Shown piece after piece: positions 9,427-19,812 of a stretch of DNA of 40,376 nucleotides. The DNA comes from Russula earlei. Taxonomy: Eukaryota > Basidiomycota > Agaricomycetes > Russulales > Russulaceae. Every line of letters starts with the position of its first letter. Positions within the stretch are counted from its first letter, which is position 1. The notes below the pieces were generated by a model, which saw nothing but the letters and a program-made list of their open reading frames with translations, was not told the DNA's origin and ran no database searches. Location: positions 1 through 40,376 of the forward strand of contig JAGFNK010000468.1 of NCBI GenBank assembly GCA_025769875.1, in the 5' to 3' direction. The position numbers were made by a program, and so were the translations under genes.

Positions 9427-11400
9427 CCTTCTTGTTTTTCACAGACAGAGAGGAGTGGGTTGCAAAGAGGGGTCCTATTCTGAACTCTTTCTACTACAGA
9501 GTAGCTAGGGTGTTTTTATATACAGGAGAGAGGTACTAGAGATGAATGGCATGAAAGTGAATCAAGACTGGTTGAGACGGTCAAGGCGGTTGTGAAAGGC
9601 TTGAGACGCGAACGCGTCTAGTGTGCCGAGGCGTGCATGGGCGCATGATCGGTGGCGAGGGCTGGGCGATGCGATCGAGGTCTTGATGTCACACACAAGA
9701 TGGCTTGTGGTGTGCGGTTGGTGGACTGCCTGGAACGAGAGGGAGGTGGCAAGGGATGAAAGGGAGCTGAGGTGTCAGTCTCATGTCGTGTTGTGTCGCG
9801 TTTTCGCATGTGATTTCGAGGCCAGCCATAATCTTCCTTACACCTCCCGGGGGCTTGAAACTTTGACCGTCCTCAGTCAAGTGTCTGAATGCGAGTGTTT
9901 TGAGCCTTTCACGTCTGAATTGAGGTGGCGGTCGCGGCTGCTTGTGCTGCGGAAGATGTGAAGGCGGTGATCGGTGATGGCGATGATGGAAGAGGCGAGG
10001 GCGATGGGAAACGGAGGCGATGGAGACGAGGGTGGCGGTGACGAGATGGCGGCTGCGTGGTGGTGGTGTTGTCTTGTGGCAGTGGCAGCGTGGTCGTCTC
10101 CATTGCAGGTGGTGGCAGCAGGCATGGACGAGGAGCGAAGGCGTAGGCGGTGAGCGTGAGTTCGTAGATAGAGACGTAGGTGGCGAGGACTCGAGAAAGA
10201 GGATGTGTGGGGCGGCTTGCACGGGGGTGGGATCTGTCGTCTTGCAGTGGTGGTGGCGGGGTTGTCTCCACTGCAGGTGTCGGCAGCAGACGTGGGCGAG
10301 AGCACGCGAACGGATGGGGAGGCGATGTGGGAGGCAGCGTGCGGTGTGCTGTTGGCATCGGCAACTGCTTCTCCTGCAGCGGCGGCTTCTGCTCCTGTTG
10401 TGGCGTGTCATGGCTAAGTTCATGGCTGAGGCCTTCTTGGTCTTCTGGGGTGGTGCTGGTGGTGAGGGGTTGCGACGGTGCGGTGGTGCTGGTGTCGTGT
10501 GAAACTACTAAAGCGGCGGCTGAGACTGAGAAGACTGAGGCTGAGACTGAGAAGGTGGTGGTGGACTGAGCTGGTGCGACGGTGGAGGCAGACGTGGCGG
10601 AGGCAATGACTGAGGGCGACGCAGGGGCGATGGCGGCGGTGGCTTGTGAGACGGTGGTGGAGACGGTGGCATGTGGCGCTAAGACGTCAGTGGCTGAGGC
10701 TGAGGCTACGGTGGCGGCTGACGAGACTAAGGCAGCTGGCAAGGCTAAGAGTGCGGTGGTGGTGGTTCACTGATCTGAAGCTGGGGCAATGGAGATGGCT
10801 GGCAAAACTAGGGGCGCGGTGGCAGCGGCTGAGACTGAGAAGGCTGAGGCTGAGGGCAGGGTGGAGATGGCAGCGGCTGGCGATGCTGGTGCTATGACGG
10901 ACTGGGCTGAACTGATGAGTACGGGCGAGGCTAAGACGGAGACTGATGCGAAGTCGGCAGCTGGCACGACTGAGGCTACTGTGGCAACGGATGAGGTGAC
11001 AGACGAGACTGAGGGCGATGGATGAGACTGAGAGCGACGAGACGACTGAGGGCGTGGGAGCTGGTTGAGCTAAGACGGGGACAGTGGCGATAGGCGATGT
11101 CACGGCTGAGGCTACGGCGGCAGGGACAGACAAGGTGGTGATGATGGCGAATGCAGGCGATGCTGGGACGGTGAGGGCAGGTGGCGACGATGGCGAATGC
11201 GGGCGATGCTGGGATGGCGAGGGCAGGTGGAGCCAAGGTGATGATGGCTGGCAAGTCGAGGATGGCGGCGGTGAACGAGGTGATGGGAACGGCGGACGAG
11301 GTGGGAACTGCAGGGACAATGGGCAAGGCAGGCAAGGCGGAGGCGATGGTGCACGATGTAGGGACGGAGGCTGGAGCGGGCATGGGCGCAGGGTATGTGT
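9427..11400. other. Strand-biased, low-complexity interior of the inverted-repeat element
   Basis: The plus strand is conspicuously rich in G and poor in C over most of about 2 kb. It is built from degenerate GACTGAG, GGCTGAGG and GGTGGTGG words. Local duplications include an approximately 45-bp pair at about 11150-11240 and a diverged pair at 10020-10140 and 10205-10310. Long open frames exist on both strands, Ala/Glu/Thr-rich on plus and Pro/Ser/Thr/His-rich on minus. Overlapping open frames on both strands are expected from such composition, so no gene is called. No known domain was recognised. Confidence 0.7.
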
Positions 11401-11808
11401 ATGGTCAGAATGGAGAGGTAAGAGGGGCAATGAGTGGCTGGCCGTCACTCCAATCACACTGAAAACAATGTTGCACACCACAACACTTGAGTCAAAAACA
11501 CTATGGGGCTGCCTCAAGACAGCCCATGGGTACAACATGAGGGAAAAATAATAGATATAGACCATGATTTTGAGTTGTAATTCATCTAATACACATGTGG
11601 AGGTGGCTTGAGTCCAGCTCCACCAATTCTCACTCAAATCTCATGAAAACAATGGGGCTGCCTAGCCCTCATTCAGGCGATTCAGGGACAATAATGTTCA
11701 TATGAATTGAAGCTGTTTTGAGGGAGATATTCATCCCGCATGTTTGAGGGGGTTTCTGCGCCGATTTGGGTGGAATTCAAGCTCCGCCAAGTGCACTGAA
11801 AACGGCAA
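11401..11808 (-). repeat. Right terminal inverted repeat (408 bp)
   Basis: Inverted copy of 9019-9426, ending CTGAAAACGGCAA at 11808 and followed by TAA. Confidence 0.9.
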
Positions 11809-11811
11809 TAA

Positions 11812-12285
11812 ACTGAATATAGATTCAACTCATTTATGAATGGAAAATAAAAATTATCTTATGAGATCATTGTATCCACTGAAATTAACATAGTCAACTG
11901 GATTGCATTTGGTGTGACATATCCACATGGTGAATGAAGGAAACAGGTTAAGAGCTGGCCAAGAAAACACACACAACTGAATGGGTGACCTCGTGCGTGC
12001 AGGAAACTGTCACATGTTGTCAGGGTTCCTGTGCAAATTCGCCAGCCACATGTCCTTTGGTTGGAAATGGGTGTTAGATAGAAACTCAAGAGGAAAGAAA
12101 AGGAAAAATGCACGCATCAATCTCTTAAGTCTTCAAATGTGAAGACTTACCTCTTGATTCCCCTCTCCGTGGTACACACTAGCCTTCGCTGTGTTGTCAC
12201 CAAGAACCCTGATTCTCATGAGAACTTGTCATCTCACTCGACTCAAGTGCGCATGTCTCACACATGAAACAATTTGTCAGCAACA
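11812..12285 (+). mobile_element. LTR-like sequence upstream of the copia remnant; left border unresolved
   Basis: The right 175 bp (about 12110-12285) match the minus strand of the LTR at 30795-31263. The shared block includes the hairpin AAGTCTTC-loop-GAAGACTT and ends GTCAGCAACA, after which both continue with CC(G/A)CCCCCAGT. This places the end of a 5' LTR at 12285. The left border may lie near 12008 (TGTCACATG). Nothing recognisable was found in 11812-12000. Confidence 0.6.
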
Positions 12286-13785
12286 CCGCCCCCAGTTGGT
12301 GACATCAAAGTGCACTCACTGCAGACACAGGGGGCACAATACACATAAATGCTGGAAAATTCATGGAAAACTGGAGGACAAAGCAGCAGCAGCCAGGACT
12401 GGCATGATCGTGCACAACACAGCGACGCCCACACCTGCTATGACTGGCATGAGTGCCCACAATGCAGCGACACCCACAACCACTGGGACCGGCACAAGTG
12501 CACACATCGTAGCAACACACACAGCTCAGCTACCAGCCAGTGCTGCCATCACATATGTCCCAACTCCACATGACAGCACCTTATTATATCAGGCAGTCAT
12601 AGATGAGCTGATCCGTGCAGCCACAACTCAGGAGCAGCTCCAAGCCACCAATCTCAGAGACGGCTGGCTCCTCGACTCTAGAACCTTGCGCATCATAGCA
12701 TCCCATCATGATTGGTTCATACACCTCACCCCACTCGCATCACCAATTCTAGTTGCCTTGGGCAACAATAGTGCCATAACCGCCACTGGAACTGGGCAAA
12801 TACAAGTCCCCAATCCCATGTCCTACACTGAGACGATTGTCCGGACAGGCACTGCTGAATGGGTAAAGGCATGCAAAGTTGAGAAACATGTGTCCAAAAA
12901 CACTAGCATCCTCAAAAGCATGCCGCGTCCAAAGAACAGAGATGCAGCAGGCAAGCAATCAGACCTTCTAAATGAAAAGGGGGTTAAATCAAAATACTCA
13001 AACATGCAAGGCCCACATCATCATGCAGGGACTCATCCAAGTCAAGGGCAATGATCCCGACGAAGTCGTGCCACCAGAATACAGGCACTCCCTTGCACCC
13101 TGGCCCTCACCACAGAACAAAGCCTAGAAGTTCATCAGATGGACATCAAGTCCACCCACCTAGCTGGAGAGCTGATGAACAAGATCTTCATAGAAGTGCG
13201 CCCAGGGAATCACTATCAATGCACGTGCAAATGCCTGACCCAGTATGCTCAAGGTACAAGCGACCACTGCCTGACCTTCCAGCGAGACTCCAGCACCCAG
13301 CCAATCTTCACTGGATATGTCAATCCTGACTGGACCAGCCAAGTCCATTTTGGACTTCATCTTCATGTTGACAGGTGGGGCTGTAAGCTGGAGCCAAAAG
13401 GAGCAAGCCCCGGTTGCACCCTCGAGCACTGAGGCAGAGCACACCACAGGCACACGTGCTGCCAAGGAAGCTACCAGGCTGAGGCAACCACTCACCAGAT
13501 TGGGCCAAGAGACCCATCTCCTCACAATCCCTCATGTTCATGTCAACAACCAGCTGACCATCGCCATTATCAGGAACCCCTGAGTTCCACAACTGCACCA
13601 GAACACAACAAGGTGCAACACCATTATCTTGCAGCAGAATGTTGACTTGCAGGGGACCGATCCTGCCTACACTCCATCAGAAGAGCCAGTAGCCGATGTA
13701 TTGAAAAAGGGTCCCAGCTGCGAGAAGCACAAAGGTCTTGCAATGGAAATGGTAGAGAAAGCACACCACTCAGGCTGAGGGGGCA
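12286..13785 (+). pseudogene. Ty1/copia gag-pol remnant with large internal deletions
   Basis: A CCHC knuckle CTHCRHRGHNTHKC (about 12310) lies only about 25 nt after the LTR end, so the gag capsid part is missing. It is followed by a copia protease whose active site reads WLLDSRTL, with Arg in place of the Gly of DSG (about 12665). The integrase is gone. Next come a piece of reverse transcriptase (MDIKSTHLAGELMNKIF, about 13140) and an RNase H (GGAVSWSQKEQAPVAPSSTEAEH, split here as GGAVSWSQKE and APSSTEAEH, about 13370-13440). The RT palm with YVDD is deleted. A purine tract GAGGGGGCA precedes the LTR at 13786. Confidence 0.88.
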
Positions 13786-14032
13786 TGTTGGACGTGCAGC
13801 CACTAAGTGCCATGCGAATGGACAACCCGGACCGTACATGTAAATAATTTGAATTTAGTTATCGTTTGTTTTCCCTCAGTCTTTTACACACAAGACTGAG
13901 GTCAGTACAACATTCCTTTATAGCTCCCTTTATGGCTAATACTGTACATAGCTCTTGTTCTATAGGTTAGCATACTAACCTGAATGCAGTCTTTTACACA
14001 CAAGACTGAGCTCTTATTCTATAGCTCCAACA
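13786..14032 (+). mobile_element. Copia 3' LTR, 247 bp
   Basis: Termini are TGTTGGA...TCCAACA, directly after a polypurine tract (CTGAGGGGGCA). It contains two copies of the hairpin-forming segment CAGTCTTTTACACACAAGAC (about 13899 and 13987). It does not resemble the LTR-like sequence at 11812-12285, so the two flanks of this remnant may come from different elements. Confidence 0.82.
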
Positions 14033-14262
14033 GACCTGTGCATAACACATGTGCGCATATGAAGCGACTGTAGGTGATTCATCAAGAGAATGCATTGAAT
14101 AGAGGTGCATGCGGCCTTGTGATAGGTAGTGTAGCTTGCATAACCCTAGTCCCATATATGTATCTACTTTGTTCTGCCTAATACATAACATCTATGATCA
14201 GATCTAGAACCTTACTGGAGAGGTCTTCACCTTCTCTGATCCATCAGGGTTCTGGTTCAACA
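14033..14262 (-). mobile_element. Fragment of a copia LTR (TGTTGAACC family)
   Basis: The minus strand starts TGTTGAACCAGAACCC at 14262 and matches the 385-bp LTRs at 33970 and 39430 over about 130-150 bp, then drifts. It is cut at 14033 by the LTR ending at 14032. Confidence 0.75.
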
Positions 14263-14564
14263 ATACCATTGCTACAGCTCCTGCTCTTTGTACTGATAAC
14301 TGTGCACCCATAATCTTTTCAAGAGATCACATGCAATCAAACCACCTGTGTCATTACCATCTGTCCAGCGAGACTCAGATGAATGTCAACGGGTTTTCCG
14401 AGATACACTATCATCTCATTTGCTGGTTCCCTCAGTTCACCACTGGCAATGGATACGATCGGCTTCATACGAAGGTTAGCGCATGACACATTCTTGGTTT
14501 TGGTTTTTCAAGTTTCAACATAGCACATGCAGTAATGTATCACATACAGGTCACTATCCTCGAA
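14263..14564. other. Intergenic sequence downstream of the P450
   Basis: No open frame, repeat or RNA gene was recognised. It presumably contains the 3' untranslated region of the P450 gene on the minus strand. Confidence 0.5.
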
Positions 14565-16761
14565 TCAACAACCCTTCAAGTCGTGAGCCGTCCCCAATAC
14601 GAGCGTCTCTGCTTCCTTTGACCGCGGCTTAATCCTACACGGGAACTCCTTGGGATGACTGTAATACGATGCTCAGCTAACGTTAACACCAACCATAACA
14701 TGGACCATCAAGCGACAGGAGCAATTACAAAACGAAAACTCACGTTGCGAGTCCAGACTGATAGATCTCCTCAGGGATGATCTCCCGTCCGTTCTCATCC
14801 AGCGCTGGGGAAATATCAAAGGCAGCCAAGACGGACGCGATCGCTATCCAGTCGGTCGCGCGGCCCATGAATCGACCGGGGCAGATCCGTCGTCCGTATC
14901 CAAATGCGATGTCCGCTGTGGTCAGGGTGGCTCCTCCTCCGGGGAGATAGCGTTCCGGGATGAAGCGTTCCGGATGCGGACCTACATTTGCCTCGTCATG
15001 CAGGATGCCGCTGGTTGAAGAGGCGGGTCCGGCAAAGGCGCGCATCCTTAAGTGAGGCATACTAACGCGTGAGCTTGCGTCAGGCACTCACCAGCTATTT
15101 CCTATTACGAGCGTCCCCGCAGGGAGGAACCAGCCCCCGTAGACATCGTCCGTAGTAAGTCGGTGTGGGATTGCTGCGCACAAGGAAATTTGTATCAGCC
15201 GGTGTCGTGGGCGGGAAGCAAGATTTATAGCATGCCAAGGGGGACCACAGGATGCCACCGAAAGGCTTCCTCGAGTATGGCAGTCACGTATGGCAACGAC
15301 TGCCGATCTCCGAAGTCCGGAAGGCGGTCCTTGCCTACAACTGTGTCAATTTCCGCTTGCGCTTTGCGCTGCACCTCAGGATACAGGACCATAGCGAGGA
15401 AGAATGAGTGAAGGACAGATACAGTCTGCGCAACAGTTAGTTCCATGGAGCAGGATCGGGGATCGCAAACAGACCGTATCCTGCGCGCCTAGCACAAATA
15501 AATGTGATAAGGAGGACAAAGGGTTTCCTGATGGGACAACATACCGATGTACATCGTTGCTGGTATCGCCATAGAGGTATACCTCTCCTCCTCTGATGAC
15601 TTCTCGTTGAGCTCTGAAATCATAGAGGCAGCTACAGAAGGCTTGGCTATCCCCGTCGCCTATCATCCTCGGTCGGGACATTGACGCGACCAAGAAATTG
15701 CTGCGTACCATTTGTCTTCTCACGGTCTCATACGGCGCGTGAAGTGCGGTGTCGACATGCGGCGCCCACTTTGTTTGTGCTTCCCTTTTGAAGCTAGCAC
15801 CAGGGAACCACCAGGGCATGTGCACAACTACGACAGCATGGTGAGCAAGAATTTGATATGATGCCGATGCTTGCCTGCGCGTACGGAAGGGGAAAAGGTC
15901 GAATATGCGACCCCGAAGCGAACCGGCAATGATTGCGCCAACAGCCTTCTCAGCGACTTCCACATTCGGGTCTCCGAAGGGCGCAACATCGATACCATAA
16001 GCAATAGCAAGTATGACCTGACCTGCCATACTGAGGAAACATCAGCTCAATAGCGGGTAATCGATATAACCTCTGCGCCCACTGTCGCATGTGGTGTACC
16101 AAATCTTCGGGTGTCGCAAGGAGATTGCGAAGTAGGCGATGGGTGCCTTCGATTTCAATAGGATGGAACGCCTCCGCTGCTTGTGGATTGAAAAACGTGT
16201 GGAATGCCTTGCGCCAGTTCCGCCACCTCGAGCCGTACTCGATGAGGCCAAAGTTCCAATCCATGTTGATGCTGCGATGACGCTGAGGGAAGAACCGTCA
16301 CAGAGAAGAAAATTGCTTACAGTGTAGTTAAACCAGGCATGGCGGGTCTGACTCGGGATAAGCACGGCCACGCAACGTCATAGTTGGATGTTTATTTACC
16401 TGTCGGAGTAAATCGCTGATCGTCCATCAAGGAGCTCGTTCGCAGCTTTGGCAGAATTCAATATGACTATGTGTGTACCGAAGACGTTGAGGTGCACGAT
16501 ATCAGACCCTGAAGATGGCAATTAGGACGGTCCTGCCTGAGAAGCAAGGATGGAGGCCGAACCAAATTCTTTGCTCCATTTATGAAACGTCACCCACTCG
16601 TCACGGGTGGGCATGTCGAGTAGATTCCCAATAATCGGGAGCCCCTTAGGTCCTGGAGGAAGAGGGTATTTGTTTCGTTTCTTGCGTCGGGCGACATACA
16701 AGGCTAACAGACAGAGGGGAAGGGCGACTACACGAAAGTTCAGGAGATGTTCCACAGGCAT
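14565..16761 (-). CDS. Cytochrome P450 monooxygenase (OrdA/CYP64-like), 12 exons, 520 aa
   Basis: Haem-thiolate monooxygenase anchored in the ER by an N-terminal helix ([19 protein letters not shown]), followed by the hinge [15 protein letters not shown]. The motifs present are the I-helix GAQDTT (about 306-311), ExxR as EAFR (363-366), FIPERYL, and the haem loop [10 protein letters not shown] with Cys about 443. Exons, high to low: 16563-16761, 16400-16508, 16321-16347, 16071-16271, 15885-16030, 15709-15827, 15545-15659, 15475-15488, 15236-15425, 15092-15173, 14744-15010, 14565-14658. They sum to 1563 nt. Start ATG is at 16761; the frame upstream of it has no other ATG. Exon 8 has only 14 nt, and intron 9 begins with GC. 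Substrate unknown; fungal relatives act on aromatics and secondary metabolites. Confidence 0.93.
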
Positions 16762-17337
16762 GTCAGAGATTGGGAAGTCGCTCACAGGGTTCTGAACAGA
16801 AAAACAGGTTTAAATCACTTTTGCCTCGGCGGGAGAGACGTGTGGGATCTTTGATGAATCGGGCCTGGAAAACGAGGGCCAAATAAATTATTATTTATCA
16901 TCTTTGATCAGTGTAGGGTTGCGCCATCATGGACACGTTGCATGGGCTGGTGCCTTCAAGGAGGTGCAGTACGCCCCGGGGGTGATCACTTTTACGAGAC
17001 GAGACATTGTATGACCGCAGGCCCCAGGGTGCGGTAGGTGTGAAGCGCTCGTGCCTTCGCGTTGCCTACGCGAGGGGGCGATTAGGCGGAGTTTTACCCT
17101 TCCCTTCTCGTTGGAACAATGAGAGTTAAAGTTTGCACACGGGGCATCGTTCGCTCTTTAAAACCATTCTCGTGCAAGCTGCTTTGGTGTGGGTTACAGT
17201 AGTTTTCATGTCAGGAAGCGAACAAAGATAACTCATCACGAGATGACGGCTCACCTGAGAGGAGTAATATTACGTAAAATAACATAAATGTCGTGAAATG
17301 TCGCGAGTGTCGGCAGCCTTGAGGTGAGGCGACGACG
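16762..17337. promoter_or_regulatory. Bidirectional promoter region between the P450 and the ceramidase
   Basis: 576 bp between two divergent start codons, with no gene. A TTTAAAA stretch near 17157 lies about 180 bp before the ceramidase ATG and might serve as its TATA element. No other regulatory site can be assigned from sequence alone. Confidence 0.45.
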
Positions 17338-18573
17338 ATGGACTTTCACCTGCGCAACTCGGGATATTGGGGCCCAGTCACCTCCACACTCGACTGGTGC
17401 GAAGTGCGCAGTCCTTTTTTCTCTATCCGACTTGCCCCTTTAACGTTCCTCGCATGGTCAGGTCAATTATCAGTTTTCGCACTATGTGGCAGAAATTTCC
17501 AACACGTTTTCCAACCTTTTTTTTATCCTCATATCTTTATACGGCGCATATTTGTCATATAAGGAATCTTTACCAGCCCGTTATCTCGTAGGATTCGCTG
17601 TTCGTCTTCTGCGTCCACAGCTACCGCTCTATCTTTGAATGAGCTCTCCAGGGTTGTGCTTTGGTCGGGCTGGGCAGCTCTTTCTTTCACGCGACGCTCC
17701 TCTATGAGACTCAGCTTATGGACGAGCTGCCCATGATTTATGTAGCCAGCTACTTATTGGCTGTGCTTCTCGAATCGGACCCTGGCTTCGGGTTCAAGTC
17801 CAGTTACAGCAAGTTCTTGGTCGCCGTCGCGGTGATTTTCGATATTGTGTTCACAGCCAGCTAGTGCGTATCATATATTCGCTTCATATGCCGAGCTCTT
17901 GATACCACCTCTGCAGCTTGGTGTATCGAGATCCTGTGTATCATCAATGTGTTTTTGCAACCCTGCTGTTGGCGAGCGCTTTTCGTGAAGCACACCTTCT
18001 CTTCTGGTCTGAAGCTTCTCGGACTATTCCCGACAAGAAGAAGACCGCTATTATTGAAACCTTGAGGACCGGTGCCCTCATGTTCCTCTTTGGATTCTTG
18101 ATATGGAATCTTGACAATGTGTTTTGTGGTTCCTGGACCCGTGTAAAGCAAGCCGTTGGCTGGCCCATGGCGTTCTTTATGGAAGGCAAGTTCGCGACGT
18201 TCAGGAGGACCATGCCGTACTCAATACATCAATCTAGGTCACGCGTGGTGGCATATACTGACGGTAAGCGTACTACTTTTCTGCCTGTTTTCACCCAAAC
18301 TTACTTTTCATGCACAGGGACTTGGGATTTTCTATTTGAATCAGGGAGCAGCGTGTATGTCTGTTGTCTTGTCGTCTTTTTATGCATGACTAACCTCATT
18401 CGACAGTGCTGTCAGTGTTATACCCATCTTTTCGTACGACAAGCTTATCGTTTTCGACCAGGACACTTTCTGTAAAGGACGACCACCATAAATACCGACT
18501 GAGCTATTGGTGCGGTCTCCCTTTAGTAATACGCACAAGCAAACCGGTCACGGCAAAGGTGAAAGTGAAGTAG
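17338..18573 (+). CDS. Alkaline ceramidase (ACER/YPC1 family), 7 exons, 304 aa
   Basis: Integral membrane amidase of the ER/Golgi that hydrolyses ceramide to sphingoid base and fatty acid. Exons: 17338-17403, 17462-17599, 17652-17863, 17917-18185, 18238-18263, 18318-18354, 18407-18573 (915 nt). In this model the family signature GYWGPVTSTLDWCE opens the protein. Calcium ligands known from human ACER3 fall at the same numbers: D19, W20, E22, N24, E33. The zinc site is S77, H81, D92 and HAWWH (H230, H234). Also present are VYHQ and WNLDN. Intron 4 (18186-18237) is GC-AG, with donor GCAAGT; without it the HAWWH motif is out of frame. The end is CGLPLVIRTSKP, typical of fungal members. The gene appears intact. 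Confidence 0.95.
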
Positions 18574-18735
18574 TCACCTTGGTGGTTTCGTTATATGCCA
18601 GGTGCTAGAGATCATATTGACGTGTACCCCGCCACATATTTGTTTACGTTTCACACTCGCAAACATCGGTATTACTTGATAGAGTATAGGTTCAGGGTAG
18701 ATGCGATAGGGGAAACGAACGAATTGTAGTGCAAT

Positions 18736-19812
18736 CTATGCCGCATCTGACGATTCTCCAACGGTCCATTTCACGAATTCCAGCACCTCCAAACCACCCC
18801 TGTCCGTTCCATCCGTATCGAGTACGAGCAGCTTCTCCCTCGCCCATCGCGCCAATCCAGCCCCAACGGTTTCCCCTTCGAGCGCACCTCCGAACATCAT
18901 GAACGGCTGATCGTACAGAGCGCCCTCCGCACTACCGCGTATCGCTGACGTGTCAAACCCGACGATCTGCCGCGCCAGCGAGCGCTCGACGCGCTCGAGT
19001 TCCTCCCGAAAGTCGAGCGTGCTCAGCAGCGGCGTCAGACGAGGGGACTTGAGCGCGATGAGAGCCAGAGCGCCAACGCGGCCGCCCTGAGCGGGTTCCA
19101 CCCCGCCGTGGGTGTATGACGCGACGCGAAGACCGAGATCGGCACGCGCGCGCGGGATGGGATCGTGTACGACGCTCACGGCGCGCTGCAGCACGATGTT
19201 CTCGCCCACTTTCGCGATCGCATCGCGAATCGCGCTCCCGACCGTCCCGACGCCATCGCCTGGTCCTCCCACGCTCGAACCTTGCGCGGACAGCAGCGGC
19301 GCGTCGAGGAGCTGCTCGCGCGGGACGGGGTGCACGTGGCTCTGACGTAGGCCACCGTCGTCGTTCGATCGCCCCCCCGGCCGCGGCTCGGCGAGGAACG
19401 CGGCGGTATGTGCCACGTCCGCGACGAGACGTCCAAAGAGCGCATTGCGCGCCACAAAGTCCGTCTCGCAGTTGAGCTCGACGAGCGCGGCACGCACGCC
19501 GCCGCGGCCGCGGCCGCCACCGCCCGTCCCGCGCGAGAGGATGGACGCGCCGACGAGGCCCTCGCCAGCGGTGCGGTGCGCGACATTGGCGGCCTTTTTC
19601 GCGCCGGAGGCCACGAGGTCGTTTTTTAGCCACTCGAGTGCGGCAGGCGGGTCGTTGTTCGAGGCGGCCAGGGCTTCGCGAGCTTTTGTGATCGATACCT
19701 CCGTGAGCTTGCGCAGCTCGGCAACAAGTTTGAGAGGGGGCTTTTCTGCGTTTACAGAATAAAAACGAATGGACGTGAAGGCGGGTGGCCGTACTCTGAT
19801 CATTGTGGGCAT
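18736..19812 (-). CDS. Elongation factor Ts, mitochondrial, 358 aa, intronless
   Basis: Guanine nucleotide exchange factor that recycles EF-Tu during mitochondrial translation. The N-terminus (RVRPPAFTSIRFYS) is basic, hydroxylated and free of acidic residues, as expected of a mitochondrial presequence. It is followed by the UBA-like EF-Tu-binding domain (LRKLTEVSITKAREAL, about 33-48) and the core signature LNCETDFVAR (about 113-122). The dimerisation domain is interrupted by low-complexity Gly/Arg and Gly/Asp loops (for example 96-106), common in fungal orthologues. Composition is much more GC-rich than the neighbours, especially 18950-19600. Start chosen as the ATG at 19812; a second Met at codon 4 is possible. 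Confidence 0.93.
   Translation of the reverse strand: MPTMIRVRPPAFTSIRFYSVNAEKPPLKLVAELRKLTEVSITKAREALAASNNDPPAALEWLKNDLVASGAKKAANVAHRTAGEGLVGASILSRGTGGGGRGRGGVRAALVELNCETDFVARNALFGRLVADVAHTAAFLAEPRPGGRSNDDGGLRQSHVHPVPREQLLDAPLLSAQGSSVGGPGDGVGTVGSAIRDAIAKVGENIVLQRAVSVVHDPIPRARADLGLRVASYTHGGVEPAQGGRVGALALIALKSPRLTPLLSTLDFREELERVERSLARQIVGFDTSAIRGSAEGALYDQPFMMFGGALEGETVGAGLARWAREKLLVLDTDGTDRGGLEVLEFVKWTVGESSDAA

Larger units (their letters stand above)
9019..11808. mobile_element. Non-autonomous element with 408-bp terminal inverted repeats
   Basis: Two arms, 9019-9426 and 11401-11808, are inverted copies of each other, exactly 408 bp each and differing at only about a dozen bases. Termini are TTGCCGTTTTCAG...CTGAAAACGGCAA, flanked by TA on both sides. 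Flanking TA dinucleotides suggest a TA duplication, although TTA/TAA could belong to the repeat. No transposase domain is recognisable between the arms. One arm of the same family recurs at 24349-24697. The superfamily is not identified. Confidence 0.88.

Noticed and set aside
9190..9483. Short conserved protein MSENWWSWTQ... present at three loci
   Set aside because: It lies wholly in the inverted-repeat arm, so its repetition follows from the repeat, not from selection on protein.
9689..11637. Long open frames on both strands (up to about 316 codons) between the inverted repeats
   Set aside because: They are low-complexity, overlap on both strands and run into the repeat arms, as expected from a G-rich, stop-poor composition. 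No domain is visible.
14565..18573. P450 and ceramidase as parts of a secondary-metabolite cluster
   Set aside because: No synthase, transporter or regulator lies nearby, and the neighbours are housekeeping-type genes.
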